A stretch of DNA of 64,000 nucleotides. Source: Tetrastigma voinierianum. Lineage: Eukaryota; Streptophyta; Magnoliopsida; Vitales; Vitaceae. Every line of letters begins with the position of its first letter. Within the stretch, counting starts at the first letter, position 1. This document shows, piece by piece, positions 35,401-46,070 of the stretch. The notes under the pieces were generated by a model. The model had not been told where the DNA came from. It saw only the letters and a program-made list of their open reading frames with translations, and ran no database searches. The position numbers and the translations under genes were made by a program. The DNA lies in the NCBI GenBank assembly GCA_016808115.1, contig JAEQBH010004117.1, positions 356,370-420,369 of the forward strand. Direction: 5' to 3'.

Positions 35401-38400
35401 CTTTTCTCTGTACCTACGGATTAAAAACCGGTACTTCAAGCTTTATGTTTAATTAGGAAACATTTCTTATATAGAAACACATGCATATACACAATTATAA
35501 TAAGTGTATAACCATACTTGGTCTCGAAATTTCATGCATTCATATCATTGGACTTATCTGATCTGCTTAAGCTCATAACGAACATGAGCATTCGGGACTC
35601 AGAAGTAGGAATTCTGAGGAGCTTATTCTTATGCAGGACTTATACTTATAATAGACTTATTTTCAGTCGGGACTCCCGTAGGAGTTACAGAACTTATCTT
35701 ATGTAGGACTTCTACTTATAACAGACTTACATTCATTCGGGACTCCCGTAGGAGTTACAGAACTTATCTTATGTCTACTTATAACAGACTTACCTTCATT
35801 CGGGACTCGAAGTGGGAATTCTGAGAACTTATCTTATGCGAGGACTTCTTATATACGGGTTTTACACTTGTTCGGAGGTACGTAGGTATCACGGATTAAG
35901 ACGTGTCTTGGTATTGGAGCTTATTAGCATACGGTGTAAGTCTTGCAAAACTTATCTTGGTACTTCGTATCTTACTTGTACTCTGATATGTATCCAGTCT
36001 TCTGGGCTTATATTGTCTTCTGGAGCATATACTTATCTTACGGATCACGAGTACCTTAGGTACCTCTTTGGACTTATACTCGTTTTTATCGATGCGGGGT
36101 GCTCGTAGGTACTCTTTGGATATACTTAATTCCTGAGAACTTGCACTTGCTTTACAGATCACGAGTACGTGGGTATCTGAACTTATACTTATGTTCTTGA
36201 GACAAGGTACTGTAGATGCTTCTGGAACTTGATGAAATCTGAAATTGCCACTTAGGTACCTCTGAGAACTTAATTGAATCTGGGAATTGCGAGTAGAGTG
36301 CTACGAGAACAACGAGATAGGACTTGAATTAGAGACGGAACTTATTTAGATGCGGGACATCAAATGCGGGAGTACGTAGGTACTGCGAGACTTGTTAGTC
36401 TGGGAGTACGGAGAGGTACTACGGGATAATCGAGAGACGGGACTTATTCGGATACATGAGTGCGGTAGTTTGGAGACTTATTCAAATCTGAAATTGCCCT
36501 TAGGTACTACGGAACTATCGGATCGGGACTTATTCGGAGACGGGAGTTAATCGAGAGACGGGTACCCATAGGTACTACAGAACTTCATCGAGAGACGAGC
36601 GAGAACTTAATTAAATCACGAGGGTACGTGGGGTACTACGAACATTTTCGGTCTGAAGGTGCGTAGGTACTTTCTGGAGAACTGTCGGGACGAGAATGTG
36701 GAGTGCTACCGCGAACTATTCGACGGGGTACGTAAGTCGCTACGGGACTTATCGGATCTGAGGGTGCAGAGTAGGTACTCTGGGACGGATCGGATACGTT
36801 GGATCTTTGCTCTTGTGCTATTGGTGTGCTTATCATATGTGCGTCGACTATCTAGACCAATTATAAGAAATGAGTAGGACGCAGTAAAATAAGTACCCGA
36901 AGGTACGATCTGATATTGGGGTCTTTTGTGGGAATCTGCAGGAAATCTTGAGCAGGGAGTCTTGTAGCACTAATCAGAATCTTAGGAAATCTTGTCGGGA
37001 GTCTGAAACCTTGTCGGGAATCTGCGAGTCTGTCGGGCGTCGACTCGTTCATTCTTTGGTCTGGTAGTCATATGATCCGCCTGTATTTGAACATAACCTT
37101 TCTTAATCACATTACGTGATCATGACATCTTGTTTTTCATATTCATGTTTCATGTTTGTGTTTCGATTCGTTTCGGGTTTCATGCCCACCTTCGCCCTTA
37201 TGGCATTTCGGATGCTATGCGATATGATGCCTATCCACACATCATTCATGTATTCTTATCCCTCGATACATCTACGTTTCTTAGGAATTGGAATCAATCC
37301 AATCGGATCATCTATACTGAGTTATGGCATTTTCATGCCAGCTAGTGATGCTAGATTTTCTGGGAACAGTTTGCAATATTATTTTCCAGGTGCCTTGTCT
37401 CCCTTATTTGACCACTTTGGTTCTTTGTTAACTCTACAAAGCTAAGGTGCTAAGGGTTCTATTCCAGCGGAATCACCCAGTTCGGAGCAGGAACTTAACT
37501 TACGATTCGAGATCAATCGGGAGTCCTCTATGATCAGCGATACGAAGATGGGCTTGCACATAGCCCCACTTTAATTAATTGTTGAAATTTATCTGAGTCG
37601 AGAATTTGGAGATACTTATTAAATATGGTTTGTTCTCCTTGAAGTCTATTTTAAAGTGGCCACTTGAATCCCTTTGAATCGGATACGAGGAAATGGGAAG
37701 TTATGGCCAAATGCAAAAAACTGGTCGAGAATAGGAAAACCGAACATGTTGTGCGGTACAAGTCTAACTTGTACCGGTACAAATTATTAAGCTGACAGGA
37801 ACCGAGGTAATAAAATTTACAAGCTCAAATTGTCTGGGTACAATTCACTGAAAATACCAGAATCATGTCTTTTTGTTGCATTTTTCCCATGTTTGAAATC
37901 CAATCAACTCTACCTTCAAACACACATCAAAACCATTTCACATTCGCTGGAATCTCTTTTCTATTCAATTCATCTCTCAATTGCATATCTTTCTTCCAAA
38001 AAACATATCCAAGATTCCTTGAAAACAATTCCTAATATGGGTTAAGACCCATATAAACCAATTATGATGATTAGTTAGGGTTTATTCTAAGCCTAACTCA
38101 AAGACTCTCAATTAACCATGAATCCATCACAAAGGGAGGATTCTATGATTATCTTGTACCATATGGGGTTTACCAACTGAATTTCAATATACCTTTGGTT
38201 AGGATGCTATCTAACAAACCTAGGTTTGGAACTCATAATCTTTCATAGAATTCATACCAAATCTCATAGAATGCATAATCAAGGTTAGTTCCATACAAAA
38301 TCCAAGTTCCATACACCTTGGCTTGCCCGATCACCTTCCTCTCTTTCTTCCTCTTCTCTTCTCATCTCCTTCTCCCGTATTCGGTTTTTTGAGCTCTCTC

Positions 38401-38755
38401 CAAATTGGAGACCGATTTGGCCTTTAGAATAGTGTTTCTTAGGCCTTGTTTGGCCATAAAACATTTGGGTTAGTTTCAATAATTGCCTTTAAGTCTTCCA
38501 ACTCTTAACTATTTGAATTTCAACTTCCTTTTATTGTACTTTGGCCTCAAATCTTCTAGGAATTACACCACAATTCATATTATTTATACTTTGGCCTCAA
38601 ATCTTGTCAATTTATGACTTTTAAGTCCCTCTTTGGACAATTTACAATTTTGTCCTTAAGTTTTATCAACTAGGGTGCTGCCGTTTAGGGTTTCGTATTT
38701 GCTTCCTTTGAAACATTTTAAATTTACATGACAAAATACCTGAACATGTGGCTTG
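35400..38755 (-). mobile_element. LTR-type retroelement sequence nested in block 1, probably a solo LTR
   Basis: Viral coat sequence stops near 35400 and resumes near 38756, so this 3.3 kb is an insertion. It encodes nothing recognisable. It holds a degenerate minisatellite (35570-36880), non-coding DNA, and at its right end a pyrimidine-rich stretch with 'aagtccctctttggacaatttacaattttgtcctt', of the kind found in minus-oriented gypsy LTRs elsewhere in this window (for example 62300-62350). Exact termini and target duplication were not found, so LTR identity and orientation are inference. Confidence 0.5.
35570..36880. repeat. Degenerate minisatellite, units about 60-70 bp decaying to shorter motifs
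   Basis: The best units (35640-35830) read GACTTACATTCATTCGGGAC, then CCGTAGGAGTTACAG, then AACTTATCTTATG, three times with few changes. Further right, the motifs 'gggacttat', 'gagtacgtaggtac' and 'tactacggga' recur at irregular spacing to about 36880. The array lies wholly inside the nested insertion. Confidence 0.85.
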
Positions 38756-39802
38756 ACTAGGGTATATTTCGAGTGTTTGATATCCTTCTCTAAATTTAAA
38801 TCGCCAAAAAAGATTGTACAACTTTATTACAATGTCATTAATGTTTTTCGCATTATAAGGCTTGGCTTTTTGTTTTACGCTCGCGAGGTTTGCGTCTTTG
38901 TGAAAGCGGATTTAATCATTACCATTCCTATGTATCTTTTACGTCATCAAGTGACATCCACATTTACACTTAGTGCTAATCCAGTGATGTTTCCCATCTA
39001 TCGGTGGAAGATATATGGGTTCAATAATCCAAATCTAGGTATATTCAAATGGGTTTACTATACCTTACGGTCTCGTCGATCCATTGGTGAATCATATTCT
39101 TGTTTGCAGTTCATGGACATAGGTTGTTCCCCTAGCGGTTGGTGTTCTAGAATACCTAGGTCTAAATCTTGCCGCGTTGGAAGATTCGGGAATATCCATT
39201 GCGGCCCCGTTCTCTGAGGTCGGTTGCGGAGTTCTTTGCTTTCGATCGTGGATTTTCTTCCATTTTTATATTACATGTGGGTATATTTAATCTTTCAAAA
39301 GTTTTACTAAAAATCTCTAAATCACTATATGAAGCATATTTTAAAATCCATTTAATGCGTCCTTCAGCATTCTGGTCAGAATAGTAGTGTCTACATCCAT
39401 AGGTTCATAATCATAATCTTCTAAATAATCGTTTTCCTCCTGTATTTCTAAGTTTTCTCTATCGATACTGAATCTATATATCATAATATAAATTGAATCT
39501 GAATCTAAATCTCTGATAATAAATATTATTGTCATTTACAACTTTTCTTAAAAATTCTACTTATATCTTCTTTTGAAAAGCCTTTACCTTGTTCAAGGTA
39601 GAGTATGATTCTTCTGTTTCTAACAATTTTTTCTTTAAATCTTCTAGACTGATTTGTATTTCCCTAATCATTGATCCATAATACTTTATAGTATTTTGGA
39701 TAATCATTAAACTTTTGATTAATTCATTATTCTTTGTCAAGTAAATCTTCGTTTAGGTAGAATTATTTCTGAGATCTTCATGTTCCATCATCTTCGCGAT
39801 TA
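38756..39802 (-). pseudogene. Block 1 right arm, distal part: coat N-terminus, acidic ORF and coiled-coil ORF in reverse
   Basis: Reverse-complement matches: coat body (38800-39080), the proline-rich coat start (about 39120-39290), the acidic ORF (39341-39535, 64 codons open) and the coiled-coil ORF (39545-39780) that the left arm lacks. The arm stops at an (AT)n tract. So the right arm extends about 250 bp further along the viral genome than the left. Confidence 0.8.
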
Positions 39803-39822
39803 ATATATATATATATATATAT
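39803..39822. repeat. (AT)10 microsatellite at the right border of block 1
   Basis: Ten AT units separate the end of viral sequence from the GC-rich spacer. Confidence 0.95.
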
Positions 39823-40627
39823 TTGGTGGTCTTCGATGCAAATTGGAGACAAAATGAAAAAAAAATGAAGTGAAAAAAAAAAAAAAAAGAAGCAGAAAGC
39901 CCGGAATGGGCTCTTTTGCCCATTTTGGTGATTGAGTCACGATATAATGTTTTGTATCGTGTGAGGGCATCTTTGGCGCCGCTGACGAGGCGCGACACGT
40001 CGAGCGGCTCGTGGGAGGCCGCTGCAACCACGGCCCGACATGTGGGAGGCGAGGCGGCTGCATGCGATGCGCATGACACAGCCGGTTGGTGGGTGTGTCG
40101 TGATACAAATGGGTGTGTCGTGACGGGAGAAGAGCACGGTGTCGCTGACCACGGCGAGCGAGGGGCTGCGATACGGCGCGGCGGCGCCTGCGACACGTGC
40201 GAGGGAGTGCAGCACAGCATGGCGAGGTTAATTCGACCACAATTCCTTGGATCGTGACGAGCGAAGGCAGTGACTGCGACATAGCGCCAGTAGGCGACAC
40301 GGCAAAGGTGCCTATGACACGGCCCAGACGCGCACTGCGACCTGGCCTTAGCGGTAGATTGCCCTGCGACATGGCGCCATGTTGCGACCACGGCGGTGCA
40401 TACTGCGGCTTATGGACACGATACGGCCGAGAGGAGCCATGTCACGGCCCAGTAACGCGACTGGCGCTTCATGGCGCGGCAGGCGTGCTCGTGCGATGGG
40501 CGCGCGACACAGGTTGAGGTGTGCGCAAGCCAGTCTTGACTTCGAGGACCTTTGTTCTGAAGTCGCGCTTTGTTGAAATTACATTGTTACGAGTGGGATT
40601 AACGAGAGATCTGGGCTACGTAACTCG
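39823..40627. other. GC-rich spacer between pararetrovirus blocks 1 and 2
   Basis: After an A-rich lead (39840-39890), 39960-40560 is far more GC-rich than anything nearby and is built of loosely repeated phrases such as TGCGACA-GGC and GACACGGC. Open frames on both strands are by-products of the base composition; their translations are low-complexity Arg/Ala/His/Ser without domains. It may be an LTR or untranslated segment of an unrecognised retroelement. Confidence 0.5.
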
Positions 40628-40854
40628 AATATTCGATTAAATGATAAATTGGGAATGATAAGCGGGCTTATAGTAGACCCATAATTATGTATAATTCCCG
40701 AATAAAATGATGATTACTATTTAAATCATATCTGAGCTTGGATATATTAATCATGATATGCATGTTACGGTTATTATTAGTAATTGCTGTGTTTAGATTA
40801 ATTATTATAATTATAAGGTTGTTTGACTTGATCTGATTCTGCGTGCTCAAAAAT

Positions 40855-40866
40855 TGGTATCAGAGC
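40855..40866 (+). other. Pararetroviral primer-binding site (block 2 left arm)
   Basis: TGGTATCAGAGC is an exact 12-nt complement of the plant initiator tRNA-Met 3' end, used by all Caulimoviridae to start minus-strand DNA. It sits in the leader just before the first small ORF. Confidence 0.95.
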
Positions 40867-40876
40867 TAGATTTAGA

Positions 40877-41056
40877 ATGCAAGACCCAGGATTTGATAGT
40901 TGTCAGACCTGTAGAAGATTAGTATTAAGAAGGGATTCCTTAAAACATAGCATGCAACTTTTAGAAGAAAGCATAGAACGAAAACAAAGAAACTTAGAGA
41001 TTTTTATAAGCGGAATTTGTGTTAACAGATGGATTCATCATCAAATAAGTGATTGA
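40877..41056 (+). pseudogene. Pararetroviral first small ORF, about 59 codons (block 2 left arm)
   Basis: Opens MQDPGFDSCQTCRRLVLRRD 11 nt after the primer site, with a C-x2-C pair and then a charged helical segment. It stops at TGA near 41054. The right arm at 53560-53380 shows the same start and seems to continue toward the coiled-coil ORF. Function unknown. Confidence 0.5.
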
Positions 41057-41152
41057 ATATAATCAAGTTACTTTGGTATATAACGAACTTTAGGCGATTA
41101 TTATCTTGAATATGGAAATCATTTTAATGAGCGATCATGAAGATGACGAAAC

Positions 41153-41402
41153 ATGAAGATTGGGCGAAATAATTTTACCATATGAAGATTTACCTGAGTA
41201 ATAATGAGATTATTAAAAGCTTAAGATTATACGAGAACAACGTAAAAATAATACGGGTCCATGATTGGAAATCTGATTAGTTTAGAAGATTTAAAGCGAA
41301 AAATGTTGGAATTAGAAGAAATGCGATACACCTTTGAGCAAAGGATTTTCAAAGAAGATATAAGTAGGATTTTTAAGAAAAATGACATAATATTTATAGT
41401 CG
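41153..41402 (+). pseudogene. Pararetroviral coiled-coil small ORF, virion-associated-protein-like (block 2 left arm), broken
   Basis: Starts MKI at 41153 and carries a long charged helix with Leu/Ile/Met at heptad spacing (SLEDLKRKMLELEE in the better right-arm copy at 52990-53280). By position and coiled coil it could correspond to the virion-associated protein of other caulimovirids. That is inference. Frameshifts interrupt this copy. Confidence 0.5.
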
Positions 41403-41404
41403 AA

Positions 41405-41621
41405 ATTGATTAGTCTATATTATGATTATTGATCTATATAGATTCGTTGTGGAGAAAACGTAGATTGGACACCCATTATAGTTTTATTTATATTTATCTT
41501 GAAATACTTGAAGAAATAGATTATCGAGAAGGTGTTACGAAGAATATGATTATGAACCCGATGGATATAGACAATTACTATTGGACCCGGGAATCTTTGG
41601 CGGTTTGAAGGAGATGATTAG
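41405..41621 (+). pseudogene. Pararetroviral small acidic ORF (block 2 left arm), broken
   Basis: Homologous to the open copy at 29804-30000 but with frameshifts. It ends GATGATTAG, directly before the coat ATG at 41622. The acidic C-terminus (D/E and Tyr rich) is readable. Confidence 0.5.
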
Positions 41622-42890
41622 ATGGATTTAAAATATGCCTCGAGATAGTGACCTAGGAATTTTTGTAAAACCTTGAAATTAAACATCCCTAATGCCAATT
41701 TAAAAATGGAAGAAACCCGATGATTGAAAGCGCAGCCCTACGCGACCTGTAGCTGGCGCAATGGACATTCCTGAATCCTCCAACGCGGCAAGATTTAGAC
41801 CTAGGTATGCTAGAACACCAACTGCTAGAGGAACAGCTTATGTCCATGAATCTGTAAAGCAGGAATATGATTCACCATTGGATCGATTAAGACCGGAAGG
41901 TATAAACCTGTTTGGAATATATTTAGATTTGGATTTTAATCCAGATATCTCTTCTACCTTAGATAGGTGAGAAACATCACTCATATTAGCATTAAATGTA
42001 AACAGAATGTCTTTAGAAGACGGAAAAAGATATATAGGGATGGCAATGATTAAATCTGTTTCTCAGTATTGGCAAAATTTAAGAGCAGAGAAAAAAGAAG
42101 CAACTTTATTTGGTGATAACATAAATGACATTGTAACCAAGGTTATACACCTTTTAGGTTGAATTCCTCGAGGAAGGATACATCGGTAGAGATTCTCCCG
42201 CGATATCTGAGAAAATATGTTCATGCCTTGTTAAAATTAGAATTAAAATGATATGCATTAACTGAAATGAATACGTTTTGTGTATTTGAGTTATTATTAT
42301 CATATATATGGAAAAGATTAATTACAGACACTATGTACCTAAATATGTTTTACTCAAGATTCGGATCCATGGGGATACCTTTGGTCGAATTATGCATTTG
42401 TCAATTGGAGTACCTTAGGAAGAAGAATTTCCATTCCTAAAAGAAAGATTAAAGCGAATGGTGTCATCAAATATTTTAATTAGAAAGCAAAAATGATTAG
42501 AAAAGAAAATGTTCTTTGTTGCAAAGAGTAATAATCGATTCTTGTGATAGGAGATTTGAAAAACCTTATATCCCTAAAAAGAAGAAACCAAACAGAAGAT
42601 TTTCAAATAGATTCCCAAATAGATTTGGAAGAAGAAGATATTTTGTAAGAAGAAGACCTGGATACTTTAGGAGAAATTGGAATAATCCGATTAGAAGAAG
42701 AACGATTTATAAGAAAAATCTGCGGCGGAATGTAGGTTACTTTATGCTTTTGTCAGTTGGACACTATGCAAATGAATGTCTGAATAAATTTAACAAAAAG
42801 AAAATTGAGATAGATGATGATATTGAAAAAATGATTAGTCAAGAAGATTTTATTCAAGTCAAAAGATTAGAAGATTTAGATGATCTATAA
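41622..42890 (+). pseudogene. Pararetroviral coat protein (block 2 left arm), broken
   Basis: The readable start segment contains MDIPESSNAARFRPRY (41761). The body follows to about 42500, then an Arg/Lys-rich tract (42550-42720, open as 124 codons 42516-42890), then the knuckle region. The knuckle is damaged here: the C-x2-C half is lost, while HYANEC remains at about 42760. Coat and movement regions follow one another as if part of one ORF. Confidence 0.85.
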
Positions 42891-42929
42891 TCGGCGGTCG
42901 GTTATGGCGGCTCTGAAGCAGTTATGATT

Positions 42930-43700
42930 ATTAATTTAGATTACTTTGAAGGAGATGAGTGAAATTATCGATAATCAGGTGATTGAAAGTTTAGGAGATT
43001 TTTCTCAAGATATTTTATTTGATAGTCAACTATTCAAAAAGATTAAAAAAGCTGATTATAGTATAACTGAATACACAGGATTTAATAGAAAATTATGGGA
43101 AAAATTTGGATTGAGGAAAAACATTATGTATTATGGTCTAAGCCTAAAAGAAAAAGCTTTAAACATTGAAGTAATCTCCAATAAGATTAAAATTCCCTTG
43201 TTAGAAAAAAGGGAGTTGATTCAAAGGATTTCAAAGATTAATGAAAAAGATCGTTATGAATTGGATGGATTTATATTGGATCTATACAAATGATTCTTAA
43301 GCAACTTTTAGAAGAATTGATACACAATGAATTTGCTTGCTAGATAATAGGATTGTTAACAAAAGAAGCCATTCTAGGAATATTCGAGAGAAACCTTAAA
43401 TATCGAAATTGATATTCAATATTTGCCAATAGCTTATAACATTCTGGATAAAGATTTGATAGAAGCTACAAGTTTGATTAGTTTTAAGAACAAGATCTTG
43501 TGGGGAGGTGATGTGACCATACGTGACCGTGGTTGGTGTAGTTGTCGAATGCGCGTCTCACATTCGATTATTTTGCTCAAAAGACTATAGATTTGCCACT
43601 ATTATTTCATGATGTTGAGGCGTCCCATCCACGAAACGTCTAGTATGGTTTTCAAGATGATTTTTACTTGATATAGGTGATAAGCCTAATCTTAGATTCT
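42930..43700 (+). pseudogene. Pararetroviral movement protein (30K family), block 2 left arm, broken
   Basis: The N-terminal half is open (42946-43293) with GFNRKLWEKFGLRKN, YYGLSLKEKALNIEV and IPLLEKRELIQRIS. The core with LLDNRI (about 43338) and the C-terminal half are shifted. The 30K fold call rests on the block order shared with all copies, best preserved at 55165-55365. Confidence 0.8.
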
Positions 43701-43729
43701 AGACCATCTTGTTCTAGTTTAACACTTAC

Positions 43730-44161
43730 AAATAGTTGAAATTCATCAAGAATAACATTTCAAAACATGAACCAGCAAAGATTACGATTCGAGATCAAGG
43801 GAGAATACTTTGATGGAGCGTAGTAGCGAAAGATTGATATCTTGATTAAATCTTTGAAGCCTCTTCCCGGCTATATCAAAAGTTTAGCATTTATGTTGGA
43901 GCTTCAGCGATTTAGATGAGCAGATTACTTACATCAATTTTAATGGTGAAAAAATTTTGTGTTACAAAATTACGTAATACGATAATACGATTAAATAATC
44001 AAGAGATTAAATTACCATTAATGGTTGAAGATGAAGGAAAAAATGATACAATTAGCATTATGCTAGGAATGACTTTCCTTGAGAAATGCAAACCTTGGCA
44101 GATTACAGCTGAAAACTTAATGATTACAATTAATCAAAATCATATTGTCATACCCAAATGA
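43730..44161 (+). pseudogene. Retropepsin-like domain upstream of pol (block 2 left arm), active site damaged
   Basis: The second half (43916-44161) is open and carries ISIMLGMTFLEKCKP and a terminal IVIPK. The first half, where DTG should be, is frameshifted and reads 'ttgattaaatctttgaagcc' in place of the Asp-Thr-Gly codons. It ends in ATGA shared with the pol start. Confidence 0.7.
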
Positions 44162-46070
44162 CTAGTCCTTTCTCTATATATATATTGATTGGTTTAACCT
44201 ATCCTGATTATAAAGCTGAACCTTTTGCTGCATATATTGATTCCGGATCAGGCATCTGTCTTTCAAAATCAGCCTGTTTTCCTGAAGAATACCATAATGA
44301 TTCACCTGCAATACAGGGAAAAGATATTTTAAATCAAAATATTACCCTTACAAAAGGTATAAAACACCCTCGTATTTTGATTAGCAAATATATTGTTAAA
44401 CTACCTCTTCTCTATTTTCATAATACTGGTTGTGATATTTTACTTGGAAATAATTTTCTTCAACTTTTTAAGATTATTATTCAAAATAATATTTCCTATT
44501 CTCTTCGATTAAAAATAACCTTGTAACCATTGGATTACTGCCCTCGGTGAAACATGCTTATTCTGAAAGAATTTCAATTCCTTTTATATCCTCGCGACCG
44601 GCGTAGTGATTACCTATTCGCTTCTGTGCAGCTGATTTTCAACACCCTTGCCGATTAAGTCACAGTTATTAAAAGCCTTGATTTTGTTCTCGAATTAAAA
44701 CTAGACTTGAAACTCTTTATGTTGAAAATCCTTTACAATTTTGGGAAAACAATAAGATTTATGCAACCCTTGAATTGAAAGACCCCGAAAAGATTATTAG
44801 GGTAAAACCTATGAGACATAATGAAATAGATGTAAAAGAATTCCAGATTCAACTAAAAGAACTGTGTGATTTAAATCTGATTAGGCCCTCAAAAAGCCCA
44901 CATAGCAGTCCAGCCTTTATGGTTAGGAATAGAAATAAGTTAATAGGAACAAAAACCCCAGTATGGTTGTCAACTATAAACAATTGAATGGCAATCTTGT
45001 GATACGATGGATATTTCCTACCAAATAAAGAAACATTAATTCATAAAACTAAGTATGGCGGCATTCAAAATTTGATTGTAAGTAGGATTTATCGATTAAG
45101 ATGATGAGGGAATCTAAACCCTTAGCGCATTTGGTACTCCTCGGGGTTACTATGAATGGAATGTTCTAACTTTTGGATTAAAATGCCTCGGATTTTCCGA
45201 GAGAAAGATGGACAATATGTTTAGAGATTATGATTTTATCACATGTTTATGTTGATGATATGTTAATATCTTGAACAAAGGAACAACATTTAAAGCATTT
45301 AGACACCTCTATAGATTTATGTAAAACACATGGTACTAGATTATCCAAAAAGAAATCCATAATTGGAGAACAAAAGATTAAATTTTTAGGATTAATGATT
45401 GATTCAGATGGAATAGAATTACAAAATCATATCTTAGAAAAGATTAAGGATTTCCCTGAAAAACTTATAGACAGAAAACAACTTCAAAGATTTTTAGGAA
45501 TATTAAATTATGCCGAAGGATTTATTAAAAACCTTGCTGATTTAAGAAAACCATTAAGAAGATTGACAAGTGAAAAGAATAAATTCGTGTTCACTAAAGA
45601 GCATGAAGAACAAGTTAGATTTATAAAATCTCAATGTATAAATTTTCCAAAGTTAAAGCTTCCACTTGATAATGATGATTTAATACTTGAAACTGATTCA
45701 TCTGATAGCACATGAGAACACGCGGTACTAAAAGGATTCAAAATGATGCGAACAATTATGCAAGTATACCTGCGGAGACATTTTCCCCCTCTTAGAAGAA
45801 AGATATCATTATAAATGAAAAGAATTTTTTGGCGGAGTCATCAAAGGATTAAAAGAAATTTTCATATTTTATTACCTAAAAGATTCTTGCTTAGAACGAG
45901 ATAATACTTCAGTTAAGACTTTTATAAAAATAATTTACCTTCAAAACACGAATACAAGCGATTGATTAGATGGCGAACTTATTAATTACGAATATATTTT
46001 TATTGATATAGTCGTTCTCACAAAAATATTCTTCTTGAATTTCCTAACCCCGAGGAGATGGAGAGGAAAC
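44158..46070 (+). pseudogene. Pararetroviral pol: protease, reverse transcriptase, RNase H (block 2 left arm), broken
   Basis: Protease: AAYIDSGSGICLSK (44226-44270) and GCDILLGNNFLQLF. Linker and pre-RT: open 44775-44987. RT: the catalytic YVDD box is encoded at 45248-45259, within HVYVDDMLI. Thumb and connection: open 45395-45715 with QRFLGILNYAEGFI and LETDSSDST at the RNase H start. The RNase H end is near 46040. The enzyme copies the RNA pregenome into DNA and removes the RNA. At least ten stops or shifts separate the domains. This is the only block retaining an RT core on the plus strand. Confidence 0.9.

Larger units (their letters stand above)
29797..39802. mobile_element. Endogenous pararetrovirus block 1: inverted repeat with a nested LTR insertion
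   Basis: The left arm (29797-33285, plus) runs from the acidic ORF through coat, movement and protease-like regions to the region just before RT. The right arm (33303-35400 and 38756-39802, minus) repeats the same genes in reverse. The apex is an 18-bp perfect inverted match (33268-33285 with 33303-33320) around a 17-nt spacer. The right arm is split by an LTR-type insertion (about 35400-38755). RT and RNase H are absent. All ORFs carry stops or shifts, so this is a dead integrant. Confidence 0.9.

Noticed and set aside
35570..36880. Regularly repeated short motifs that could suggest a CRISPR-like array
   Set aside because: Units are contiguous and degenerate without unique spacers, and the genome is a plant's.
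39753..40517. Long open frames on both strands of the GC-rich spacer
   Set aside because: GC-rich composition removes stops; translations are low-complexity with no domain and overlap on both strands.
40855..40866. Primer-binding site read as that of a gypsy retrotransposon
   Set aside because: No LTR precedes it, and coat, 30K movement protein and caulimovirid protease follow; the same tRNA primer is used by both groups.
44158..46070. Possibility that block 2 is a live, inducible viral genome
   Set aside because: Both arms have stops and frameshifts in every ORF, and the protease-like active site upstream of pol is damaged.
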